Shown: in pieces, positions 47,287 through 58,322 of the stretch
Layout: each line of letters starts with the position of its first letter
How positions within the stretch are numbered: position 1 is the first letter of the stretch
Assembly (NCBI GenBank): GCA_021234155.1
Contig: JAJEKV010000004.1
Location: forward strand, 13,172,716-13,236,715
From: Isoetes taiwanensis
Lineage: Eukaryota; Streptophyta; Lycopodiopsida; Isoetales; Isoetaceae
Direction of reading: 5' to 3'
DNA length: 64,000 bases
Notes under the pieces: generated by a model
Seen by the model: only the letters and a program-made list of their open reading frames with translations
What the model was told of the DNA's origin: nothing
Database searches by the model: none
Program-made: the position numbers and the translations under genes

Positions 47287-48932
47287 TGTGACGCTCCCTG
47301 CTAAATATATGGCGCCCGGCCGTACACTCCACAGGAAATCCCCCATCCGGTCCTTCGACCGCACGGGCCCTCCGTCTATCCCGCACTCTGGGGTGACCCT
47401 AGTGCGGGAAGGGGACACGAAGGTGTCTTGCGCGCCCTTCCCCTATGGGCTCCTATCACAGCGGAAGCATAAACAACGTCAGAACGAGCACTACAACACA
47501 TCATGCTACCTCGAAGTGTAGCCCATCCACATATCTATAACCACAGAGAAGATAATCATATGCCATAAAACATGAGAGCTCCTACCCATGGCTCCGACTC
47601 ATAAGGAAGATGACTGACTGGCTAGGCCTCAAGATAGAGCAGACCGAGTCATAACAATGGCGGGGCTGGCTATAGACAATGGCTAGGGTTGATCACTCCA
47701 TCCGCCCCTCCTGTGCATACTTTGCAGAATGAGCTAGATCGGGCTCTGGCATGACTCTAGCCTTCCAGATACGCAATCCCATGGCATCACCCATCAGGAC
47801 TACTCCAGGTTGCATCTCCTCGGTCCGTCGAGGCAGGAAGGATTGAATCTCCCCTTCCCGTGGTCTAGAGGTTCCACGGGCGGCTAGAGAATCGTGGCGA
47901 CACACGACTCGTACCCGACTTAACCCCCCAAAACAGGAGCCAAGCCAACACTTGCAACTCCTGAGAGGCAGGGCGACACCATTGCCCCAGGAGGTGTCGG
48001 ACCCATGCCCGGCCCACACAAAGTGACTGGCCATAAGCCTAGCCTGCTATGGGATCCCCAGTAGCCACGCTCAGCAGGGATCCCCCATCCATATTGCCTC
48101 TAGCCCCGTTGTGTAGCGCTGAGTCACATCATAGCCCCAATAGCCCGGTGGTCTCTTATGCACAGGCCGCATATAATAGGAACTAAGGGATCTAACTAGG
48201 AGCATACTACGTATTGGCTACTAGGTCTCTACCCCCCTTCCCAATCCAAGAGGAGCAAACATGATCAACCAACATCACATAACATCATATCATGATAATC
48301 ATAATAAGAACATCTTAACCTAATCATACATATCTAACTTACAGTTAGGGTTCCTTGATTAGGGTTCAAGATGTTGAATAAGGGTTCTAGGATGGCTCTA
48401 CTCTAGATACGAAGTACTAACCCATCTGGAGTGCTAACTTCCAGATGATCTACCAAGAGCACTACTCTACATACCTGCTCCAGAAGCACTCCCTCCCAAG
48501 CCTGGCGTCTCCATGGTCTTCGAATTGGTCGAAGCTGCACTTGCTCCAAGATCGAATTCACACTCCGGAGGCTGCTGCACTAGCCTATGCCACAACAAAC
48601 GGTGCTCGAAATGGAGTTTCGAGTGCGTAGATGAGTCTCAGGGTGCTAGGGTCAGGAAAAGAGGTCTAGGGTTAGGGTTTGGGCTAATATAAATTAGGGT
48701 CCACATGGGATGCCACGTGGCACCAATGGGGTGGGGCCGTGTGGTGGTTGCCCAATAGGATAAGGCCATGTGGAAATGGGCCTTATCCTAAGGTTATCTA
48801 AGTTAAGCATTTAAAATTAGATGTGCACCCATTGCCACTTCCTAAGGTATACAAGGCTACAAGGGTAGACTTGTATAGTGACGGGTCCAGGAATATACGT
48901 ATTTATGGCGTATATTCCCCTGGAACGTCACA
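47287..48932 (-). mobile_element. Solo LTR of a related element, opposite orientation
   Basis: This 1,646-bp segment begins TGTGACGCTCCC and ends GGAACGTCACA, with TG/CA ends and inverted TGTGACG/CGTCACA termini. It is flanked by the perfect 5-bp duplication GCATA (47,282-47,286 and 48,933-48,937). Read on the minus strand it aligns over most of its length with the host element's LTRs, but it is clearly diverged from them. No internal region remains, so it is the product of LTR-LTR recombination. It shows what intact LTR ends of the family look like. Confidence 0.95.
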
Positions 48933-48937
48933 GCATA

Positions 48938-49222
48938 CCCCAAACTCAAAGGAGCTTTTGGAGACTCCAACCTGAACAAATTGAAATAGTTCCCAAATTG
49001 ATTCTTGACAAAGTGTTCAAGAAAACAAGAGGTCTCAATTCCTTCAATATTTGATCAAGTGGAAGCACTTGCCATGGAACACACGACGTGGGTATTGAAA
49101 CATGATTTAGAGAAGCAATACCCGCAATTTATGGAACAGCTCGACGACCAAGTCATCTCCGAATTGGTCGACGCCAATCTGCCAGCTGCTCTTAGCGTAG
49201 CTTGTTTGTGCCTTAGTGTTTA
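48938..49222 (+). pseudogene. Integrase C-terminal chromodomain of the chromovirus
   Basis: Directly after the solo LTR the integrase tail continues: 'PKLILDKVFKK' and 'FLQYLIKWKHLPW', then after a one-base frameshift 'EHTTWVLKHDLEKQYPQFME'. This is the chromo-fold pattern (YLIKWK-HLP-W-E-TW) at the position typical of chromoviruses, where it directs integration to marked chromatin by binding histone H3 tails. One aromatic cage position is read as Y/W here, but the frameshift makes cage completeness uncertain. Confidence 0.75.
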
Positions 49223-49256
49223 GGCTAGTTGAGATGCATACATGGAAGTCTTGGAG

Positions 49257-49740
49257 CGTGGACGATGATGAGATCCCCCTTAAGTGTTCTCTATGACAGT
49301 ATGCACCAAAAGTGTGCATGATCGAGAGGGTCATGTAAGAGGAGTGCATGATCATGGGCGATGATGGGATCATCTGGGATGTTCCCTATCTTAAACCTTC
49401 AGGACCACGATGCACTGCGAGTGTGCATGACCGGAGGGATCATGTACGAGTAGTCAGGGGATCGTGGGTGATGGCGGGATCATCGTAGGATGTTCTCTAT
49501 GCCATGATGCACAACATGTGCACATGACCGTAAGGGGGTCATGATGAGGTAAGCGTGATCATGCGCGATAATGGATTATCGTCGAGGATATTCCCTAGCT
49601 TAAACCCTCAGGGGCATGGTGCATTGCAGGTGTACACGATCAAGGGGATCCTGTACAAGGTAGCACCTGATCATGGGCGATGATAGGATCATCTTACACA
49701 GTCCTTAAGCTCAAATCCTTTAGGCCATGATCGAGTGCAA
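49257..49740. repeat. Degenerate ~100-bp tandem repeats before the 3' LTR
   Basis: About four and a half units of roughly 95-115 bp each start GGGCGATGATGGGATCATC or a variant, followed by 'GTTCCCTA', 'TTAAACC-TCAGG' and 'GTGTGCATGACC' words. Units begin near 49,257, 49,358, 49,468, 49,565 and 49,677. Non-coding repeats near the polypurine tract are known from some plant gypsy elements; the function is unknown. Confidence 0.75.
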
Positions 49741-50138
49741 AGTATTAGAGGTAACCTTGAGCTAGTAATTCGGTTCAAGGAGGTAATTAGAGGGGTGGTC
49801 CTATAAAACTACAACTTATCAACTAAACTAACGTAATGTGCTACTTGTGCAAGCTAATGAAGGAGGAGCATGGAGGAGGGAGCATGTTACGAGAAGATAG
49901 GATTCACAGATTTTAGAATTGATTATGAACTCCTAAACACGTTGTGATAACATTATGTGCTAACTTTTATAATAATAGCTAAGGCTATATAATTTTGTAT
50001 AGGTATATAAATGTAGCCTTACAGTTAATCTTATAAGTGATCTTTCAATAAAGTCAATTGCCATATTCTTGTTGTGTGACCTTGCAAGGTTGATGCAGGT
50101 TCGTCATCTTACCGTAATGCTGAGGACAACGTTATGCT

Positions 50139-50150
50139 AAGGGGGGAGAA
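50139..50150 (+). other. Polypurine tract of the chromovirus
   Basis: AAGGGGGGAGAA lies directly against the TGTGACG start of the 3' LTR, where plus-strand DNA synthesis is primed in LTR retroelements. Confidence 0.85.
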
Positions 50151-51754
50151 TGTGACGTTCCCCTAAAATATACGATATAAATACGTATATTTCTAGGCCA
50201 CATCACCATATAAGCCTACCTTAGTAGCCTTGCATACCGTAGAGTGTGGATAAGGGAGCATGGCTAAGTTATTTACATAACTTAGCCAACCTTAGGGATG
50301 GAACCATTTCTACATGGCCCCATCCTATTGGGCACTAGCCATATAGATGCACCCAATTGGAGCCACGTGGCATGACATGGCAACCCTAACCTATAAATGG
50401 CCAAATCCTAACCCTAGGCCATTTTTCTGGCTCCAACAATCTTGGAACCTTATTCGCGCTCGAAACTCCGTTTTGAGAACCGTCTGCTGTGGCATAGCAT
50501 AGCACAACAACCCCTAGAGCATGCGCACATTGGAAGGAGTGGGAGATACTTCGAACCCCTTGAAGTCCATGGAGACATCGGGAGCAAGACGAAGTTCCTC
50601 AGAAGCAGGTATCTGGAGTAGAGCCCTTTGTAGATCATCTGGAAGTTAGAATTCCAGATGAGTTAGCATTTTGTACCTTTAGTACAGCCATTCTAGAATG
50701 ATTAGTCTTGATCTCGAACCCTAATCAATGAACCCTAACTGTAAGTTAGATGCATGTGATTAGGATTAGATGTTATTCTCATTTGTCATCATGTTATATG
50801 GATATATGATGATGGTTGATCATGTTTGCTCCTCTTATATTGGGAAGGGGGGTAGAGACCTAGTAGACATTATTTAAAAGATGCTCCTAGTTTAGACCCC
50901 TTAATTCCTATTAAATGTGGCCTATGCATAAGAGCCCGTCTGGCTACGGGGGCTATGGAGTGACTAGGCACCATATAACGGGGCTAGTGGCAAAGTGGAG
51001 GGAGGTCCCTGCTGAGCACGGCTACTGGGGACCTATAGCGAGCTAGGCCTATAGTCGGTCACTTCTTGTGGGCCGGGTATGGTTTCGACACTTCCTAGGT
51101 CAATGGTATCGCCCTGACTCTCAAGAGTTGCAGGTGTTGGCCTTGCTCTTGTTTTGGGGAGTTCAGTCGGGTACAGACGTGTGTCGTCATGATCCTCTAG
51201 CCGCCCATAAAGCCACTATTGTATAGGAAGGGGACATGCAACCTTTCCTACCTCATTCGACCGGGGAGATGCAAGCTGGATTAGCCCCAATGGGTGATAC
51301 CATGAGGCTACGTCTCTGGCAGAATATAGTCACGCCAGAGTCTGATTTAGCCCATCTGCAAAGTATGCACAAAAGGGGCGGATGGAGTGGTCAACCCTAG
51401 TATTGTCATAGCCAGCCCTGCTATTGTTATATCTCAGTCCGCTTTATCTTGATGCCCAGCTGTCAGTTTACTACCCTTACGAGTCTGAGCCTGGGTAGGA
51501 GCTCATATGTTTTTTGGTATGATGTTATCTGAATGGATGTGCTACCCCTCGTGGTAGTTGTTTATGTTATATTATTGCCAGTGCTGACATTGTAGCGTAC
51601 TTTTGCCCATAGGGATACGGGCACAAAAGACACCTCCGGGTTTGCCTACCTGGCTCCTGGTCATTCCAAGAATGGGGTGGCCCATATAGCAGATGATGCT
51701 GGATGGGGGATTTCCCGTAAAGTATACGACGGGGCATCGTATACTTTCGGGAGC
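50151..51754 (+). repeat. 3' LTR of the chromovirus
   Basis: Aligned with the 5' LTR from TGTGACGTTCCCC to the CATCGTATACTTTCGGGAGC end. Its last six bases differ from the solo LTR's end (GTCACA), so the terminus is degraded or imprecise. It carries an AAGTATACGA...TCGTATACTT inverted repeat at about 51,720-51,747. Confidence 0.85.
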
Positions 51755-53546
51755 TACTTGTGAGATCATAATATTACATTTTGACGTAAGACATCGGCTA
51801 GCCACAACAGAAGAAAGGGATAATGGCAAGGTCAATTGGGTGAAGTGCATTTTTCCAAAGCATTGTATGAGGCTTGACATGATTCACTTTCTTCTACCGA
51901 ACAAAGTGCTGATCTTCAAGTTTCTCCATCTATCATGCCACTATTTGTTTGGACTCTTCATTGGTTTATTCCAGTGATTCTCCTTTCCTTAAAGGTGAGT
52001 TAGTGCAATGTAGACTCTGCGAACTCTGTTCCACCTTCACCCTATGGCACAAACTTTTACTATGGCTAACTATTGGTGGATTAACCAAGCAGATGCTCCT
52101 CTGGTATCCTCACTTCATCCCTTGATACAACAACATTAGAGACTAGCAGACATTCTTCCAAATCTTTGCATAATAAAGCTAGAGAAGTTGTAGAGTGTGC
52201 CTAGTTTTTCAAAGGTCTTCAGTGTATAGATTGATGGAGTATATGTGAGCATGTTTTAGTTACCCTTTATATTTTGAATTTAGGGCATATTGGGCATCGT
52301 ATAATTTTGGTCCCTCCCCCCTTTTTTTTTTTTTTGGGGTATGGTTCAATGCATGGTGTGGCAACAGAGCTTATTTCTCTTGTTGGGTTTGTACATAACT
52401 TTGAATCAGACCTTAAAGGCAATTTCGACAGCCCAAGAAAGCTCCTTATCTTGTGTTTTGATTTCGCTAAGACCAATTCATAGTGGTCGGAATTGCTTAG
52501 ACGATTTTGGTGGCTGGATTTTCTTTTTTTTCTTGTTGGTTTTGGGGTTTGGGAAGACTATAGCTACAAAAGGGTTGCTTTGCTAGATTTTGTGCCCCCC
52601 CCCCCCTTTTTTATGGTTACCTTGCTTGGAGTTTTCATGAGGAGAACTGCCAGAGTAAAGAGGCCAGAGACAGAGAATCTAGTGGCAAAGCTAAATGGAG
52701 GAGAAGGGTGCAATCATGGCAAAAAGAAGGGAAGAGAGAAACGGAAAGTATTTCAACTAGGTGAGGGCAATTTTTTGATGTTAACCTTACATTAAGTTCG
52801 AGCGGGCAAGATATTGATCTTGCATTCCATGATAACTTGTGATTTTCTCGAGGAGGATAAGTGCTTGGCATATTATATTAGCTTAGAGCTTGGAGCTGAG
52901 TGAGATAGACCAAATGCCACCTCTATCATTAAAATGTTGAAGCAATTCCTTAGATAGGAAACATCAAAGCTCATTGGTTATATGAATTATATGTAGTGCT
53001 GAAGGATTCTAAGTTACAATATTTATAATAGGCTATCGCATGAAGGATGTAGCTCTTGTATATTATGTATGATGCTCAAAAAATAAAAAAGAATGTGATA
53101 TTTAGAAACCTCATCATGAGAGCGGTGCATTTTATGGATTACCAATTGTTCAAGAAACTAAACCCTGGCCTTGTCTATGTTGTGACAAGATGATGACATG
53201 ACATTTTAGCTTCTCTACCTCATAGATGGTTCCAAATAACTCTGCTTGCATTAGAAGAAAAAGAGAAACCATGCAGCATGGAGATTGACATGTAGTCTAT
53301 ATATTGCGTCTGTTGTTGATGTGACCACTGCAATATATGGTTCAAAAGAGAGGGTGAAGCCAGCTGAAAGGGTTGACAAGCTTCAAAGAAGATATTGGAA
53401 TAGTCAACATATGAAAGGTGAGATGGAGGTCTCTTTTGGAATATGGGAATCTAGTGGTTATATTAAGGCCATCAAAGAATGCCCATACAGGGGAAGGAAT
53501 TGCACAAGAAGTAGACAATGGATAAAGTGAGGCTCATGCTCTTCTT
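51755..53546. other. Unassigned DNA right of the chromovirus
   Basis: No domain recognised. Homopolymer tracts occur at 52,313-52,335 (C then T) and 52,597-52,611 (C then T). Short frames at 52,493-52,795 and 53,285-53,530 show no family resemblance. Confidence 0.4.
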
Positions 53547-53690
53547 ATGTTGAGTGGAATGGCGTTGTCATCCACATGCACTAGGTTGAAATCTACTAAG
53601 GTTTGCTATTTGGGTCCTATGTTGAGTGGAATGGCATTGTCATCCACATGCACTAGGTTGAAATCTACTAAGGTTTGTTATTTGGATCCT
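53547..53690. repeat. 72-bp tandem duplication
   Basis: ATGTTGAGTGGAATGGC at 53,547 recurs at 53,619, and the whole 72-bp unit is repeated with three or so substitutions. 72 is divisible by three, which produces a repeated open frame of no evident meaning. Confidence 0.9.
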
Positions 53691-53792
53691 CTAGAGGTTC
53701 CCAAAAGTCCCTTTAGGTCACTAAACTATGGAGGAGTTAGACACAATCAATGCAATGCAATTATGTGTCCATAGCTTAACATATATGAGAGA

Positions 53793-54005
<213 letters not shown>

Positions 54006-54159
54006 TATAACTAATAAAAAACTAAGAAAAATAACTAAGATAACTAAGTTGAGAAAAATGAGCTATATCACCTCTCTCAAGTTCATCTTGATTGGGTTTA
54101 GAATCAAATAATATGGAAAATGATGGTCATGTCACTACTTCTTTGAATATTGATGACTA

Positions 54160-54188
54160 CTAGTAATGGGTGCCCAGCATTGTCGGGC
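54160..54188 (-). mobile_element. Helitron 3' terminus on the minus strand
   Basis: On the minus strand GCCCGACAATGCTGGGC (54,188-54,172) forms an imperfect hairpin, followed by ACCCATTA and CTAG (54,163-54,160), then T. The hairpin and first spacer bases closely match the perfect version at 7561-7588, so both ends belong to one family. The body extends to the right. Confidence 0.6.
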
Positions 54189-57100
54189 ATAAATGCGGTT
54201 TCACTGTAGGAATTGAACTTAGTTTCTTGCATTTGTAGATGATGTTGCCTTTCGTTGCATTTGGATAGTAGTTATTGCCTCTTTTAGGTTCCCATGTGTT
54301 CCTATGACACTCACTTTGAGATGTATAAATATTGGGGTTTTATTTTTTTTTCTTTTTTTCTTTTTTTTTTTTTTTTTTTGGGGGTCTCATCATTTAAGAT
54401 ATGCATTGAGTAGCTTAAGCAATTTACGACTTGTTTGGCATGTAAACTAGTTGTTATGTAGGTTATTAAGTTGCACTAAACCTAATTGCAACTTGTTTGG
54501 CATACGAAAGCAAAATCGTCTTCAATTTCAAATACAATATTTATTTGCCTATTTCCTATTGTTGAGTTTGTTAAGTCTACATTACAAAAAGTGGAGACTA
54601 TTACTAAAGAGGTTCAGCTAGGTACATTTATGATAACTTTTACGAGTGATGTGGCATGATCTTTTTTTATGTTGGCATAAATGGCAAGTATATATAGCTA
54701 TTTAAGTTATATCAATGTTTTGTGGTTTAGGATATAACATGGGTTGTATGTAATTTGCCTAGCAATTGCATTGCCGGTCAAAGTCATTACTTGACATTTA
54801 TTTTGGTCTAGGAAACAATTCAAGGGTATGTATACCCTATAATCTATGATTTTCCACCTAAAATGTTTCAAAGATAAACAACAGACAGTGGCCCAAGTGA
54901 GGAATTCCGAACTCGAAAATGTTATTCTATGTTCCTGCATTTTAACAAAGCAAGCCCTTGCATAACAAGAAAATAAGCCAAGGGTATGGATATTCTATGA
55001 TCTATAATTTTTCACCTAAACATTTTCAAGACAAACAGTAAGCGGTCCAACGTGAGGAGTTTTCTTTTTGCAGCCCCCTTTGATTTTTTCAGACTTAGGT
55101 GTCAACCATGGCTATAACTACTTCCATTTAGATAGAGGCACCAACAGTTATGTTATGTCTGCACCAATAGTAATGCTATGCTTGCAGAGATTGATTTAAG
55201 AATGGCTACAAACAACTTGGTAATCTTGCACACACCAGAAAGATAATTAGTTGGCATCACCAACGATGGTCTTCTAAACATGGGTGGCTAGCATCCTGGT
55301 CTTCTAAAAAATGCAAACATTTTGTTGCCATCACAACGGTGGTCTTTTAAAAATGGATAGCCCGCATCATGGTCCTGTAAAATGCAAACCTTATAGCAAA
55401 TCCTAGTGCCACAAAGTGAATATACAAAGGTACATGGTTACACATCATCATATGCATCACTACAACATTTCTCTGTATTGTTTGTACAACAGTATAGATT
55501 TTCAAAATAGATATGTAGAACCCATTGTTACAACTGCTTTCCTTCTCAAAATGTCATGTACCTAATGTTGGATATAGAAGAATGAAGAATAATTAGGGCA
55601 TTGGATGTTAGCCATAAACAATCATTATAAGGCTAGATCATGACATCTACAAAATTCCATGCTCTAATTATTGCACTAATATTATTATATTGCAGGTTAT
55701 GAAGGTGCATTATAAAGAAGAAACCTGAAAAGATTTCAGTTGTTGTAGCTGTCACTCAAGATATGGAAATCCTCAATGGACATAGTTGCACGCAATACAT
55801 AATCAGCTAGCAAAACCTTCTTCCATATCACGTGTACGGCAACAAAAACAACACAACATTAGAAATAATCATTTGCATTAGAACGGTAATTACATTGCCA
55901 CCATCATAGTTTATATGAAGAGAGGAAATACTGCTAGTAAGACAGGAATGAACAATTGAGGGCAAAAATGCAGGACAATTATGACACTCTTGTAAACATG
56001 CATGTTCAAAAATAATATAACTTGCTAAAAGACTAACATTCTTATCCATGGCACTGGTGAATGATAATGAAACAGCATGCTCCCAGCTGGCAGTGTCTCC
56101 CATAAATATAATCATTTCAAGTGGTATTGAGAAGAGGCAATGCTGCACGACAAGGAAGAGTTAAGCTGTGTGAGAATAAATATGGCATCCAAGAGATACA
56201 TTGCGGGAATATACCAATGAACTTTAAAGCTAGATAGATTTTAGATAGACAAAGTGGTTGTGGTCCTAGCAGAACTGGAGAGTTAATACAACGCTCTAAA
56301 TTTCCTTTTCTCAACAATGGTGCAGGAGGAGGGCAAATTAGTTATATACCATGGGCACATTAAAGATAAACACTCCATGTATATTCATTCTAGAAAGAAA
56401 GACAAAAGTTTTCTGCCCCAATACCAGCATAATTCTTCTAATATGGCGAAAATATTTTATTGTAATGAGACAGAGGCATGAGGGCATAATGTACCTTGCA
56501 GTTTACAATGAAAGAAGTGACTCGGAGCTTTGACCATGCTCTGCTTATAGATTGAGCACTGTATAAATCACAGAATTTAGAGTTGCTTGTGGACATTGGA
56601 CTAAAGAAATAGCATTGCTTATTGCATATGGTTGATCATCCATCATGCATCCAAACGAAACACTTTTTAGAGATCAACACACCTTAAATTACTGAGCTAT
56701 AATTTAGTTATTTCAAAAATAGATCAATCCATCTTTTTCAAAATTCCATCGGAGATTCTCGTGCAAGACGAGCATGCATGCATTGCATGCATTTTTGAGC
56801 CACTCATTCAATTGGAAGACCTTCCAGAGTTCTTCATCAGCTTCTCATCGGCGCTTTCTCGTCTCTCAGCAGTGTCCCTTGTTTCCCTCCCTCCCTCCTT
56901 AATTTGCTATTTATATATTGTTGTTTATTAAATATTGTTGCATGGCACGCGTGATCAGCCCCTCGTGTTTTTGAGGTTTTGTGGCATGGCTCGGCTGAAC
57001 AGCCCCTCTCTTTTTCGATGTGTTTTTTTTGTTGGTGATGAGCAGGTGCAGGGGTGATGCGTGACTTTAGTATTCTCTATGGAGCATGGATTTTTTTTTG

Positions 57101-57950
57101 GGAACGTTTAGTAGCCTTGGGTTGTCCAAACCCCTTGCCGAGAGTTTATTGCTAGGGTTTTTCCTCGAAAACTCGAAAGGGCGAGGTTTTTTAATCCTGG
57201 CGATAAGCTCTTGGCAGGTACACTAGCCCACATCTATAATAAACACTTTTATTTTTGGGGTCCAGGTGTTATAACTGGATATTTCCTATGTTTTTTTATT
57301 ATTTTGGGTGGCTTGCGATGTGCAGCTACCCACTCTTTACCATTATAGACACACTGCTGAGATGAATGAAAAGCCTATCTATTCTTGTCTCTTAGCAGTG
57401 TCCATTTTTTTGTTCTTTGATCTAATGCAAAGGAGGGACTTCTTCTTGCATGGGTTGACGTTAAAATATATTTCCTTCCTTCCTTCCTTCCTTCCTTCCT
57501 TCCTTCCTTCCTTCCTTCCTTTTTTGTATCTCTTCTATCTTAGCCTTTTGTCTCGCATGAGACAATCCTTCGACCTTCGACCTGGATCTAAATGAAAGTT
57601 CTCTGGTTTCGGGATGTTGTTGTTTCATGCGAATACCACATCATGAGAATATAGTCTATTGAAACAAATAAGCATCATACTCCTATATGAACATTATCGG
57701 ACCTTTGCTTCAGCAGCCCAAGATTGTTATATTATCTAGAAGGTTCCTTTCTAGTTACAAAGTTTGGATATAGTGCATATACACATAGGTTGGGTTTCTA
57801 TCCATCTCGCGATGAAGCTATGAGATATATCAACTCTTTTAATCAACTCTTTTAATTTGGGATTTTCCGGTTTGGATAAAAAAAAATTGGAATTTTTTAT
57901 AAGTTGATTTCCTAAGGTTTTTTGGGGTTCTAGCCGCCGGAAAACTTTCC
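54189..57950. other. Unassigned AT-rich DNA, partly a Helitron body
   Basis: A pyrimidine tract lies at 54,343-54,380. Direct repeats of 'AGGGTATGTATACCCTATAATCTATGATTTTCCACCTAAA'-like wording occur at about 54,824 and 54,980, and of 'CATCACAACGGTGGTCTTTTAAAAATGG'-like wording at about 55,256 and 55,330. GCATGCATGCATTGCATGCAT lies at 56,772-56,791. No coding domain is seen. Confidence 0.4.
57472..57521. repeat. (TTCC)n microsatellite
   Basis: About twelve TTCC units in an uninterrupted run. Confidence 0.95.
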
Positions 57951-58042
57951 GAGCTTCCAAAAATCAATGAAAAGAATTTGACATTTTGGTGGCGTCGAAA
58001 TTAAGTGGTTTGCTTTCAAATTCTTTAGTCTTCCAAAGTGGC

Positions 58043-58322
58043 ATGTGCATGTCGGCTGAGGCAATCCAGCGTGCATTTCCGTTGAAGATAGGTACGAGTC
58101 ATAGCTTGCAATTCGAGATTTTCTTTCTTCAGGGCTTTCTAAACCCTAACGGCTCTACTTCCCTGGCATTCTTCAATTTTTTGCATTGGAAAGGGGGTTG
58201 TATTGTTTGCTTATGATCGCTTGCATTGGTGCAGGAATTAGGTCCAACGAGTTTATAATGCACGAGCATGGAATCAGAACTGCAGAGGAGGAATTACAGA
58301 GGCAGTATCTTCAATTGTGGAG
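58043..58322 (+). CDS. Possible first two exons of an unidentified spliced gene
   Basis: A frame from ATG 58,043 (or in-frame ATG 58,049) reads 'MSAEAIQRAFPLKI' to G at 58,091, followed by GTACGAG. After GTGCAG, exon 58,235-58,322 continues in phase with 'GIRSNEFIMHEHGIRTAEEE' and 'LQRQYLQLWR', ending AG|GTATTG. Both splice sites are good and the joined frame is open. The composition suggests a helical, possibly coiled-coil protein. I do not recognise the family. Candidate later exons are described at 62,440-63,480. Without transcripts this remains a hypothesis. Confidence 0.35.

Larger units (their letters stand above)
38325..51754 (+). mobile_element. Ty3/gypsy chromovirus LTR retrotransposon, degraded, with H3-like ORF
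   Basis: Two long direct repeats bound the element: a 5' LTR at 38,325-~40,072 and a 3' LTR at 50,151-~51,754, the latter preceded by a polypurine tract. Inside, in order, are an H3-like pseudogene, gag, a CCHC-like knuckle and protease, the connection/RNase H, integrase with GPF/Y end, and a chromodomain. Protease-RNase H-integrase order plus the chromodomain places it among chromoviruses. RT fingers and palm are missing, several stops interrupt gag and pol, and two later insertions sit inside. The LTRs have diverged visibly, so the copy is old. LTR 3' ends do not show the expected CA and are approximate; flanking target duplication was not found. Confidence 0.9.

Noticed and set aside
57308-57595. 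95-codon frame with repeated 'LPSF'
   Set aside because: The repeat is translation of the (TTCC)n microsatellite.
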